From NCBI GenBank assembly GCA_963921795.1, contig OY997658.1, positions 32,176,933 to 32,240,932 on the forward strand: DNA of 64,000 nt. The letters run 5' to 3'. The number at the start of each line of letters is the position of its first letter. Within the stretch, counting starts at the first letter, position 1. The translations under genes and the position numbers were made by a program. The notes beneath the pieces are model-generated. The model did no database searches, was not told the DNA's origin, and saw nothing but the letters and a program-made list of their open reading frames with translations. This document shows positions 1 to 13,200 of the stretch, piece by piece. The DNA comes from Nannobrachium achirus (lineage: Eukaryota > Chordata > Actinopteri > Myctophiformes > Myctophidae).

Positions 1-94
1 GGGTTAGCATTCACCAGGTTAGCATTCACCAGCATCGGACGAATGGGGCGTCAGAACAATGAGACGTCGGAAACAATGCCATGGGGGACTGAGA

Positions 95-345
95 TTTTTG
101 GTCTGAGGGAACATAGGGCTGAGGGAACATAGGGTCCTATTTTGGGATGAGGGAACATAGGGCTGAGGGAACATAGGGCTGAAGGAATATAAGGCTGAGG
201 GAACATAGGGCTGAAGGAATATAAGGCTGAGGGAACATAGGGCTGAAGGAATATAAGGCTGAGGGAACATAGGGCTGAGGGAACATGGGGCTGAGGGAAC
301 ATAGGGCTGAGGGAACATAGGGCTGAGGGAGCTTGAGCATGGACC
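95..345. repeat. 15-bp minisatellite
   Basis: Tandem units of the form GGCTGAGGGAACATA, interspersed with a second variant GGCTGAAGGAATATA. The overlapping reading frames here (Pro/Ser-rich on the minus strand) are by-products of the repeat. Confidence 0.9.
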
Positions 346-606
346 CATTTTAGAAACATGGCGTACACAGCGCACACCAACATTTGGGGTGTTTCCCTGA
401 AGTTCTGAACTGCCCTCACTGAATGTGTTTGTGCCAATCCATGCTTCATTTTATAGAAGTATCTTCTGAGGTTCTGTTATATTCTATTGCTAGTCTGGCC
501 AATTCAAATACTCATATCTTGAAATTATTACTGCTTTTTAGTTTGGAGATCACTTGACTATAGCGCTTTGACGACATTCACGCCACGGCCATCGATATAC
601 CTCCCC

Positions 607-612
607 TTTATT
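607..612 (-). terminator. candidate poly(A) signal for crispld1
   Basis: AATAAA on the minus strand, 1.3 kb after the stop codon, the first canonical hexamer found downstream. Weak evidence on its own. Confidence 0.25.
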
Positions 613-980
613 TTTTTCAGATCTGCACGGATCTCAGAAATGGCCCCTATGGAATCCTCAAAACTGAAATCAGTCCCAAGGACGGAGAACTTTAACCCCT
701 GTGTACGACGAAGTAGGACATTAATAAAATTCATAAAATACATTTAATTTGTAACCTTAGTAAGTTGAAATATGGAGACCCGACCGCAACATTATGGAAT
801 ACAGTATTGGTTGTTCAGACATACAGTACACCAGCAGAACCAGATGGCTGACAAAAAGTCTGGTAGGTGGGTTTTGGCGCATGAAACAATAACTAACATG
901 ACAGATGTGTGCACTTCCTGACCGGCAGGGAGTTTGGACTACACACTGAACTAACATCACATTGGGAGTGACAACAACAA

Positions 981-1185
<205 letters not shown>

Positions 1186-1681
1186 GCAGCATTACAATCC
1201 ATACTGATATAAAACACAATCATATAAAAATAAATGCTTAACAATTTGTTCCCCTACGTTCTTAATGACAAACAACCCCCAAAAAATATAACCACAAAAT
1301 GTAACATAACTGACACTTTCCCCATAGCACCAGTAATAATGTGCCAAACACAAGACTGTCGAATGGAACACTCTCACAAACAGTACAAAAAACAAGAACA
1401 ATAAAATAATAATAATAATAGCTCCATCATTACGTGTCAGCATACTGTTATATTACAAGCTCTTTATATTTGATATATGTTGACAACTATTTGTTAGGAA
1501 GGCATGACAACGGCACAAAAATAAGACTATATTGCAACTGACAACTATGTACAACAAATTATTAGAGAACCATCATGAACTATTTACAGGTAATTATCCA
1601 ACAATTTCCCGTTTAAGACGTCCTAAAGAAAACATAACCTTGTGTGAGCAAGCGAGCGAGAGGGCGCTAACCTTTTCCCCA

Positions 1682-1731
1682 GCGTGCGTGTGTGTGTGTG
1701 TGTGTGTATGTGTATGTTTGTGTTTGTGTGT
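1682..1731. repeat. GT-rich microsatellite
   Basis: Imperfect (TG)n with TATG and TTTG variants, between the last crispld1 exon and the CA repeat. Confidence 0.9.
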
Positions 1732-1923
1732 CAAGTTTTGTTTCGTTGCTCGGTTTCCGTGGCCACGGAGACGACCTCTGACCCCCGGAGTGGAGCGAAA
1801 AGGCCAGAAAACATGTCAGTCATTGAGTTTTTGACAACAGGACTTGATTGCCGTCTATTCAGCTGGCGTCTCCAAAGTGGCGTTTTGTTGTGTTTGGTGA
1901 AGCTGACCCTCCCTCCACGCCAC

Positions 1924-1975
1924 TCAAATCACGGCAAACACCCGGAACGCCTTGCCTCCCGGGGGGTTCTGGAGG
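1924..1975 (-). CDS. crispld1: crispld1 exon 13 of 13 seen: terminal coding exon
   Basis: 52 nt with the stop. It completes the split Ser and reads [16 protein letters not shown] then TGA, the conserved C-terminus of CRISPLD1. The acceptor is GCCTCTGCAG with a good pyrimidine tract upstream. The 3' UTR continues below 1924. The first canonical minus-strand AATAAA I can see is at 607-612, with a variant ATTAAA at 743-748, so the UTR may contain the CA/GT repeats. The poly(A) site is a guess. Confidence 0.94.
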
Positions 1976-4224
1976 CTGCAGAGGCAGGAAGAAAAGACAA
2001 AATTGTCAATTCGAAGGAAAAAAAAAAGACATACGGACATGAGTGTAAAATTTACAGGCTGAGTACAATGTCTGTGTTTTGTGTTATTGGGAATGTGTTG
2101 ATTTATTTTTTTTCGTGTGGAAACATTGTCCAAAACCATTTACTTTTCAGGGAATGGAAAAAACGACACCTATGTTCCATTTAGTCAGGGTCTGGTTAAT
2201 GCTTTTCATAGGTTAAACATTCAGGAAACCGACACAACAGCTTGCAACCTGATGTCCTTGTCATTATGGGCGAGCATTTAAAAAACATTTAAAAAATAGA
2301 GAACACGCTCATAATAACGTGTCGTGTCATTAGGCGTTGTAAGCTTGTAGATCAGCAATTGTTCTACCTTTGCACAAAGTATATCATAGTGCATTAATTT
2401 ATGAAAAGGTAAACACATCGTTGTAGTCGGGTGGAAACCTTTCATGTCCAAAACCTTCAGTTTTTTGTTATTATTTTAAAAAACGATTTAAAATAAATAG
2501 ACGCCTCGCATTGTGCAAAACTTTTGTATGATGAGTGGGGCTTTAATTTACAAAAAAAAAAACATACAAATGTGAAACTTGGAGATGGTTTCCACCCGAC
2601 AACAGCGATATGGAGATACAAGGTTTCTGCCGGACAGCGGCGCCGGCGATTAGCAGATGACAGACACATACAAACAAACAGATAGCCCTGTGGAGGGTGC
2701 GGATTTTACATTTCACGAGTCAATGTGTCCAAACGTGCAGACGACAGATGGGATGCACACCGAGCGCGGCTGGAGCTCTCTGAGCGCCGCCGATCAACGT
2801 TTGGTTGGTTTTCAGACTTTTCACACAAACACAGCGGGGCGGGCGTGTTCCCCAAAGCAACACGGCGTGAGGTGAGGAGAGGGGACGGGCCGGGTACATG
2901 ACAGACACATGGTAACACGACGGCCCAGGCCTGACAGAGATGAATGCATGTGGCGAGAGACGGAAGAAGACGAGGGGGAAAAAAGAGAAACGTAAAGAGG
3001 GAAATGTGTATGTGTGTGTATACTTGGATTGTTACTATTAGTTGTGAGGGCCACATGTCAAGGGAAAGGTGTATTCAGAATGACAGCAGAATTTGAGAAA
3101 CATACATTTCCTTGGCCCTCATAAGAGGCCTAGAATTAGGTAAAGACTGCGTCAGGCTAGGATTAGGCATTTAGAGGTTAGGTTTAAGTGTTAGGTATGG
3201 TATAGATTTATGTCAGATTTATACTTGCTTGTAGATGGGCTATTTTCAGCTTTAAAGGAGTAGTTCACCCCCAAAATGACTTTTTTTCTATTGATTAGTC
3301 ACACACAGTTCAATAATATTTTTTTGTATTTGTCGCATTTTTAAGACAAAAAAGAAATGATTATAGTACATTTTACCCCCATTGATGCTGGATGGGTACC
3401 CAAATGCATGGGCCTGGATGGGGACCCAAATAAGCCCCTGGATGGGGACCTGGATGGGGACCTGGATGGGGACCTGGATGGGGACCCAAATGCATTTGGG
3501 TCAGAATCAATGGAGGTCAATTTAGGGTCAAGGGTCAAGTAAATGTACCCCCATTGATACTCACCCAAATGCATTTGGGTCCCCATCCAGGTCCCCATCC
3601 AGGGCCTTATATTTGGGTCCCCATCCAGGTCCCCATCCAGGGCCTTGTATTTGGGTCCCCATCCAGGTCCCCATCCAGGACCTTGGTCCCCATCCAGACT
3701 CATACATTTGGGTCCCCATCCAAAATCAATGGGGGTACATTTACTATAATACATTTTTTGTCTTAGGGATGCGACAAATACAAACAAATATTATTGAACT
3801 CAAGTCTCCATGGCGTGACTAATAAATAGAAAAAAGTCATCTTGGGGGTGAACTACTCCTTTAAGTTTAAAAATGTCAAGGGATTGTAAAACGTGTATAT
3901 AAAACATCTAAAATGTCGATATCCTCACAAGTATTGTATTATGAGTATTGTGCAAATGTGTGTGTGTGGCTCGCCCGCGTGTGCATGTGCATGCGTGCAT
4001 GTGCGAAGCCGCGTGTCGGTGTGTATGTCTGTGGGAAATTGCAGAAGCCACATACTGTATATAGATTTTTCACAAAATGCCACACTTATGGATTTCCAGC
4101 CTCTTAAAGTACTGCAAAGTACACTGCATTACAGCCAGCCATCCATAACGTACAGTACATATGCAGTCCATCTGCAAGGGCTACAAAAGTTTGGCCTGCT
4201 GCCAGTCGGTGCTACACAAACTGC

Positions 4225-4287
<63 letters not shown>

Positions 4288-7200
4288 TGTGTGCACGTGT
4301 AGGGGCAGTTCCTCTACCCACTAAACTACACAGGTCATGTTAACAGCAGTCATTGTGCAGAGCTGTCCAAGGTTAATGTGATTTACTGTCTGAACAGGGA
4401 ACGAGAACAAGCCAGACAGAATGTGGGTCACTTCTACCCTCACACAGGGGGTCTGGTACAGACTAGTACCTTTTAATGCTGCTAGGACACACTGGTACAG
4501 CGTGTCCAATCCCCACTTTACTCTTTATTAGGGTCACACTCATAGAAAGTGTTTTTTTTCCCCAACGCAAACTCCTGTCTCCAGTGAACACTTACTGAAC
4601 ATCAGTCAGTGGTTCTCAAATGTTTTCATGTCAAGGAACCCCAAATTAACATGGATTTGGCCACGGACCCCCATCTGAACACAAATCTTCTTTATGACCT
4701 TTATACTCGGCTACACTGATACTGTATGCATGTATCTTTAAACAATGCCTGCACATCACCAATAATGAACTAAGAAGCTGACTAGCAAACGTTGTGTGCT
4801 AATGTTGCTGAGCTGTACGATTGGTCTACTTTTGAGGCTAGTGTGTCACTAAAATCAGTAGGATTCATGCTGCAATCTGCCTATTAAATTAAAAGAGATA
4901 TTGTATTTTGGCCTGAGGATGACGCTAACCCTAACCCTTCAACATTTTCATGTCAAGGACCCCTTAGCTGAGACTGAGATGAAGCAGGGACCCCTACTAC
5001 ATACTGTATAACATTGTGTTGAAGATGAAACCTTTTCATAGATGCTATGACATCTATATAGCTTTAGACGTGTTTGACGGCACTATAATATCATCAGAGT
5101 TTGTTGGAGTTGTGTTGATGTGTTTTCAGACATTTAACCACTGAAACGCTCAATACTTTGTAAACTTGACCTTTCACTCTGTACTTGGTCTGCTCTTTTT
5201 TCCCCTCTACACCAAAACTCTTTGACAAGCTCACAATAGCCTTGCGCTGCGAGGCGTTGAGAGCTTGTCGATCTGCTATTTCCAGCTAATGTTCTCCTCA
5301 GAATACAGAATGCTAGATTTCAATTGATTAATGTAAAAACAAAGTTCCTATCACACAAATATTTGGTGGCCCCCCTGTATTAAATCTGATGACCCCCTGG
5401 GGGTCCCAGACCCCCTGTTGAAGACCCCTGCACTAGAGGAAAGCTAGGTCATGGGGTCCGGTCACCCAAATAGGGTGAATAGGGGTTCAGGTCTTTGTAT
5501 TCTCCATTCTTTTTGTACAACCGTTGAGGGTTGGGAGTGTGGGTGGGAAGGTGTGGGCAAAGTGAGTGTGTGTATTGTATTTGCCTAACACAACCTTTAG
5601 ACTCTAAGGGCTCTATTTTGACTTAAAGGAGTCATACAGACCAAAATAGGACCCCCCCTGAATGAGAATGTTTCCCCAGACCTTCTTACCTGGTTAGGTT
5701 GATATGCCTCAATTCTGCCCCTGTTCTGAGATTTGTAGATTAGTCCCCACTGCTAAAACGGGCATATCACCTCTATCCAAAAGCGCACATTTCGGCCGCT
5801 TCAAAAGATTTTTTTTTTATGAATCGTCCAGACATGCTTCCTAGACATACCAGACACGCTGTTGTAGCCTGTGAAGGGTTAATAGCCTGTTTACCAGGGC
5901 TAAGGAAAGCAATGCTGCCTCAAGCTCTCGCGAGATTTCGCGAGACTTCCGCTCTAGCTCTCAGAGCTGATGCAGGAAGTGGCCGTGCTCATGGCTTTGT
6001 TTACATCAATGCACGGAGCGTCTCGCTAAAACACTGTGTGTGGTGACTGTAGGAAGCATGTCTGGACGATTCCTAAAATATTTTTTTGTTTGGAAGCGGC
6101 CGAAATGTGCGCTTTTGGATAGAGGTGATACGCCCGTTTTAGCAGTGGGGACTAATCTACAGATCTCAGAACAGGGGCAGAAATGAGACATATCAACCGA
6201 ACCAGGTAAGAACGTCTGTGGAAACATTCTCATTCAGGGGGGGGCCTATTTTGGTCTGTATGCCTCCTTTAAGTACCAGCTCTTATGCCTTAACTTAAAG
6301 ACCTGTCCATGCTGTCTCCGACCACCAAACCTTTCGTCGGAAAGGTCCGGTTCAACTACAAAATGACGTCACTCGCATCTTCTGAAAAGCATTACCCCGA
6401 ATTAGAGTTCGGAAAGCTGCATTTCGGAAAGTCTGAACTCTCAGACGAAAAGTTTGGTGGTCGGAGACAGTATGGACAGGCCTTTAAGGCATAAGAGCTG
6501 GTACGTATAGACAATCAAAATACAGCCCTAAGTATTATAAGGCCATTGGGTCACCAAAAAGGCCATCCTCCGGTGGAGCAAGAAGTTGCTAAGGATGGGA
6601 CGATGTGAACATTTCATGTCACGATTATTGTGACCAAAATACAGTAATAGCGATTTACGATATCGCGATAATCAAAATATCCCCAACATACATTATTCTG
6701 AGGTGGAATGTTTGCCAAAAATAGCAGATCTACAAGTAGTCGGGGGCCCCAGGGAAATTTTGGTTCAGATTCTCGCAAATTCGCCAAATTTGGCACAGAT
6801 GTTGTCCATAACATACTTAATCATTTTAAGATGGGTGCCAAGATGGGCACCCCATGGTACTGCCATATTGCGCAATGCAATTGGTGTCCCATTAACTTTA
6901 CATTACAGGAAAAAAAAGCAAAAAAAGAATCTGCTTTAAGTAGCATATAACTGGTCAAACTAGGGGTTTTTCATGATTCTGAATCCATTGCAAGCATCTG
7001 TTTTGCACAAAAAACATTCCTTGGGCTAAAAAACTGCCCTACAAGACTTTGGTTTAGTGATGAAAAGTGATGAGTCATCACTTTTCACACTTTTGTGGTG
7101 GCCGTTTTAGCCCAATGAATGTTTTTTTTATGCAAAACGGATGTTTGCAATGGATTCAGAATCATGAAAACCCCCTAGTTTGACCAGTTATATGCTACTT

Positions 7201-10200
7201 AAAGCAGATTCTTTTTTTGCTTTTTTTTCTCCTGTAATGTAAAGTTAATGGGACACCAATTGGATTGCGCAATATGACAGTACCATGGGGTGCCCATCTT
7301 GGCACCCATCTTAAAATGATTAAGTATGTTATGGACAACATGTGTGCCAAATTTGGCGTATTTGCGAGAATCTGAACCAAACGGTCCTTTTATTGCCCTG
7401 GGGCCTCCGACTAAAGCTCAGTAGCTCACAACGCGTCGCATTGCAAACGCGTTGTAATGCATGGAAGATTCCATGGTAATGCAGCCAGTAATCGTTTAAG
7501 ATGGTGTTGTTAGATCAGTGATTCCCTCCACCAGTGGGGTGGAGGATATTGCAAGTGGACCCCTCAAATAATTGGCAAACCACTACGATTTTAATAATAT
7601 AAACATTATAAAAAAATATATATATATAGGGCTGTCACAATTATTACATAATCGTCTAATCGTGATTATTTGACATTATCGCAATTATTTTGTCATAATC
7701 GTCATAATCGTGAATGTTGAAAAATGACCGAAATAGTGGAAATAGCAGATCTACAAGCTCACAACGCGTCGCATCGCGGCGCGTTGTGAGCTTGTAGATC
7801 GGCTATTTCCACTATCAATGTTATTTTTTAAGCAGTAAGTTGTCAAATATGTCAGTAATGTATTTGTGTATTTAAGTTATGTATCAGTGTATTTAGGTTA
7901 TGTATCATATCTACCATATGCAACTTCAAAGCCTAAAAGCCAAACAGAAATGTAATTGTCAACGACAAAAACACAATTAAATCGTTAATCGCCAATTATC
8001 TGAGTGACAAAATCGTCATGTAAAATGTCATATCGTGACAGCCCTATATATGTACCGGTATATAATGTCATGGCATTCTTTCTTTAAAAATGTACGTTAG
8101 TTATCATTGCGATACAGATAAATAGGATCACGCAGGAACACAATCAAACTAGAAAAATATTGTTCCTTCGAAACAATTGTGGGCTCGCTTCAAGCCAGAA
8201 AACAATGGCTATAAAAGCACAAAATGTCAAGATCGCAGGCAGTGCTCTCTTTGACGTTACTGACGTCAAAGATTGGTCCATTTTGTTCCAAAAATGTGTT
8301 ATGCAAAAGTTGACCCGCTGGTGGCGCTATAACAGGCCAATGTGAGAAGGTTGGTATCTGTTCCTTGACCTATTGGGAATGTGCTTGCAAGATTTCACGC
8401 ACATCCCAGGCTGTGTTCATGATTTGAGGTGTTTTTGGCTTTGGACACTTTATCGCTGCTTGCAGCTATATTTATTATTATTATTTTATAATTTTTTTGT
8501 GTGCACTTCATAGGCATGTTAGATAAAGGTCCTTAGATTGCATGTAGAATGTTTCATGCAAATTGCAAAAAAGATCCTAGAATAAAAACGGGTTTAAGCG
8601 TTTTACAAACTGCTCAAAATTATATAGCGCCCCCCTTTGGCCATTTGGGGTAAGATTGGTTTCAGTGATATTTGAACTAACCCTCTACACTATTTTGTCA
8701 TGAAAATGTTACTTTGCATGTATGATTTAGAGGCAGAAGAATAATTTGCATAAAACTGCAATATTCGTTGAATTTATTTAAAAAAGCATGTTTCAATTTT
8801 AAAGAAATCCGATCTGACAGATCTTTAGATATCGGTCCAAAGTTCACGTATAAAAAGTTTTGTGCACGTGGAGCGAAAATTCCAGAATAAAAGCGGGTTT
8901 ACGCGTTTTACAAACTGCTCAATATGGCGGAAAATCGGGGGGCGGAGCTTACTTAACAACGACACAGATGTCTTCCGCTCGAGTCAAAGCACGCGTGTAA
9001 CAAGTTGCATGTCTTCAAACGAAACGAGTCATGACTTATGCCCGTTTGAAGTTTGAATTTTCAAACGCTTCGTATAGCGCCCCCCTTTGGCCGATTGGAA
9101 TAAAATTGGTTTCAGTGATACTTTGACTAACCCTCCACATCTTTGCCAAATGCCATGAACGTGTAACTTTGCATGTATGATTTAGAGGCCGAAGAATAAT
9201 TTGCATAAAACCGCAACATTGATTGAATTATTAATAAAATATATTTCACTTTAAAAGAAATCCGCCGAGACTAGTTTGACCGTATTGGTCCAAAGTTCAT
9301 GTGAAAAAAGTTTCATGCGCGTATCGCAAAGATCCCAGGAGGAGATAGATTTTTACTGTTTTTCATATAATTCCAAATTCTGAGGGATCTAAAGATCAGA
9401 GGTCAAAAGTCAGAGCGTAAAAAATGTTCGGCATGAGGAGACGCATACGTGTATACAGGTTTCATGGCTGTACGTATAACAGAGCATGAGCTATACCTGT
9501 TCAAAGTTCGCACTTTCGAAGGCTTCCTACAGCGCCACCATTTGGCCGATTGCTGTAAAAAGTAATAGCACACGTCGCCACAGTAAGCTGAACACATTGA
9601 TGTTTTTATTTTCATTTTCTCACTAAGTATGTAGGAGTAGAAAGGAACCGAAGTTTTGAGGAGAACTTGATATGACGGTTAGATATTGTCACTAGAAAAA
9701 TATTGTTCCTTCGAAACAATTGTGGGCTCGCTTCAAGCCGGAAAACAATGGCTATAAAAGTACAAAATGTCAAGATCGCAGGCAGTGCTCTCTTTGACGT
9801 TACTGACGTCAAAGATTGGTCCATTTTATTCCAAAAATGTGTTGTGCAAAAGTTGACCCGCTGGTGGCGCTATAACAGGCCAATGTAAGAAGGGTGGTAT
9901 CTGTTCCTTGACCTATTGGGAATGTGCTTGCAAGATTTCACGCACATTGCAGGCTGTGTTCATGATTTGAGGTGTTTTTGGCTTAGGCCACTTTATCGCT
10001 GCTTGCAGCTATATTTATTATTATTATTTTATAATTTTTTTGTGTGCACTTCATAGGCATGTTAGATAAAGGTCCTTAGATTGCGTGTAGAATGTTTCAT
10101 GCAAATTGCAAAAAAAATCCTAGAATAAAAACGGGTTTAAGCGTTTTACAAACTGCTCAAAATTATATAGCGCCCCCCTTTGGCCATTTGGGGTAAGATT

Positions 10201-13200
10201 GGTTTCAGTGATATTTGAACTAACCCTCTACACTATTTTGTCATGAAAATCTGACTTTGCATGTATGTTTTAGAGGCAGAAGAATAATTTGCATAAAAAT
10301 GCAATATCGTTTGAATTATTTAAAAAAGCATGTTTCAATGTTAAAGAAATCCGATCTGACAGATCTTTAGATATCGGTCCAAAGTTCACGTAAAAAAAGT
10401 TTTGTGCACGTGACGCGAAAATTCCAGAATAAAAGCGGGTTTACGCGTTTTACAAACTGCTCAAAAAGGCGGAAAATCGAAGGGCGGAGCTTACTTAACA
10501 ACGACACAGATGTCTTCCGCTTGAGTCAAAGCACGCGTGTAACAAGTTGCATGTCTTCAAACGAAACGAGTCATGACTTATGCCCGTTTGAAGTTTGAAT
10601 TTTCAAACGCTTCGTATAGCGCCCCCCTTTGGCCGATTGGAATAAAATTGGTTTCAGTGATACTTTGACTAACCCTCCACATCTTTGCCAAATGCCATGA
10701 ACGTGTAACTTTGCATGTATGATTTAGAGGCCGAAGAATAATTTGCATAAAACCGCAATATTGATTGAATTATTAAAAAATTATATTTCACTTTAAAAGA
10801 AATCCGCCGAGACTAGTTTGACCGTATTGGTCCAAAGTTCATGTGAAAAAAGTGTTGTGCGCGTAACGCAAAAATCCCAGGAGGAGATAGATTTTTACTG
10901 TTTTTTATATAATTCAAAATTCTGGGGGATCTAAAGGTCAGAGGTCAAAAGTCAGAGCGTAAAAGTTGTTCGGCATGAGGAGACGCATACGTGTATACAG
11001 GTTTCATGACTGTACGTATAACAGAGCATGAGCTCTATCTGTTCAAAGTTCGCACTTTCGAAGGCTTCCTACAGCGCCACCATTTGGCCGATTGCTGTAA
11101 AAAATAATAGCACACTTCGCCACTGTAAGCTGAACACATTGATGTTTTTATTTTCATTTTCTGTCTAAGTATGTAGGAGTAGAAAGGAACCGAAGGTTTG
11201 AGGAGAACTTGATATGACGGTTAGATATTGTCACTAGAAAAATATTGTTCCTTCGAAACAATTGTGGGCTCGCTTCGAGCCAGAAAACAATGGCTATAAA
11301 AGTACAAAATGTCAAGATCGCAGGCAGTGCTCTCTTTGACGTTACTGACGTCAAAGATTGGTCCATTTTGTTCCAAAAATGTGTTGTGCAAAAGTTGACC
11401 CGCTGGTGGCGCTATAACAGGCCAATGTAAGAAGGGTGGTATCTGTTCCTTGACCTATTGGGAATGTGCTTGCAAGATTTCAGGCACATTGCAGGCTGTG
11501 TTCATGATTTGAGGTGTTTTTGGCTTTGGCCACTTTATCGCTGCTTGCAGCTATATTCATTATTTTTTATTTTTTTGTGTGTGTGCACTTCATAGGCATA
11601 TTAGATAAAGGTCCTTAGATTGTGTGTAGAATGTTTCATGCAAATTGCAAAAAAAATCCTAACGGGTTTAAGCGTTTCACAAACTGCTCAAAATTATATA
11701 GCGCCCCCCTTTGGCCAATTGGGGTAAGATTGGTTTTAGTGATATTTGGACTAACACTCTACATCTTTGCCAAATGCCATGAACATGTTACTTTGCATGT
11801 ATGATTTAGAGGCAGAAGAATAATTTGCATAAAACTGCAATATTCATTGAATTTATTTAAAAAAGCATGTTTCAATTTTAAAGAAATCCGATCTGACAGA
11901 TCTTTAGATATCGGTCCAAAGTTCACGTAAAAAAAGTTTTGTGCACGTGGAGCGAAAATTCCAGAATAAAAGCGGGTTTACGCGTTTTACAAACTGCTCA
12001 AAATGGCGGAAAATTGAAGGGCGGAGCTTACTTAACAACGACACAGATGTCTTCCGCTTGAGTCAAAGCACGCGTGTAACAAGTTGCATGTCTTCAAACG
12101 AAACGAGTCATGACTTATGCCCGTTTGAAGTTTGAATTTTCAAACACTTCGTGTAGCGCCCCCCTTTGGCCGATTGGAATAAAATTGGTTTCAGTGATAC
12201 TTTGACTAACCCTCCACATCTTTGCCAAATGCCATGAACGTGTAACTTTGCATGTATGATTTAGAGGCCGAAGAATAATTTGCATAAAACCGCAATATTG
12301 ATTGAATTATTAAAAAATTATATTTCACTTTAGAAGAAATCCGCCGAGATTAGTTTGACCGTATTGGTCCAAAGTTCATGTGAAAAAAGTTTCATGCGCG
12401 TATCGCGAAAATCCCAGGAGGAGATAGATTTTTACTGTTTTTCATATAATTCCAAATTCTGGGGAATCTAAAGGTCAGAGGTCAAAAGTCAGAGGGTAAA
12501 AGTTGTTCGGCATGAGGAGACGCATACGTGTATACAGGTTTCATGGCTGTACGTATAACAGAGCATGAGCTATACCTGTTCAAAGTTAGCACTTTCGAAG
12601 GCTTCCTACAGCGCCACCATTTGGCCGATTGCTGTAAAAAGTAATAGCACGCGTCGCCACAGTAAGCTGAACACAGTGATGTTTTTATTTTCATTTTCTG
12701 TCTAAGTATGTAGGAGTAGAAAGGAACCGAAGTTTTGAGGAGAACTTGATATGACGGTTAGATATTGTCACTAGAAAAATATTGTTCCTTCGAAACAATT
12801 GTGGGCTCGCTTCAAGCCAGAAAACAATGGCTATAAAAGTACAAAATGTCAAGATCGCAGGCAGTGCTCTCTTTGACGTTACTGACGTCAAAGATTGGTC
12901 CATTTTGTTCCAAAAATGTGTTGTGCAAAAGTTGACCCGCTGGTGGCGCTATAACAGGCCAATGTAAGAAGGGTGGTATCTGCTCCTTGACCTATTGGGA
13001 ATGTGCTTGCAAGATTTCACGCACATTGCAGGCTGTGTTCATGATTTGAGGTGTTTTTGGCTTTGGCCACTTTATCGCTGCTTGCAGCTATATTCATTAT
13101 TATTATTATTTTTGTGTGTGTGCACTTCATAGGCATATTAGATAAAGGCCCTTAGATTGTGTGTAGAATGTTTCATGCAAATTGCAAAAATAAATCCTAA

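Larger units (their letters stand above)
5604..6518. mobile_element. outer foldback element interrupted by two TTAA elements
   Basis: The ends pair as AGGGCTCTATTTTG (about 5607-5620) with CAAAATACAGCCCT (about 6518). A second pair of internal arms, TACCAGCTCTTATGCCTT and AAGGCATAAGAGCTGGTA, flanks the smaller inserted element. See the entries at 5627-6268 and 6299-6483. Confidence 0.6.

Noticed and set aside
19-449. Pro/Ser-rich frames over the 15-bp minisatellite
   Set aside because: Open in several frames because the repeat unit is a multiple of three without stops. Nothing else supports a gene.
558-743. 61-codon minus-strand frame with ordinary-looking composition downstream of crispld1
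   Set aside because: No recognisable domain, no splice context worked out, and it overlaps the candidate poly(A) region. It could be chance.
3341-3822. Gly-Asp-rich and Pro-rich frames near 3400-3750
   Set aside because: Translation of the 12-bp minisatellite in the arms of the TTAA foldback element.
4924-4939. CTAACCCTAACCCT, telomere-like
   Set aside because: Only about two units inside a decayed hAT-like repeat, so not an interstitial telomere tract.
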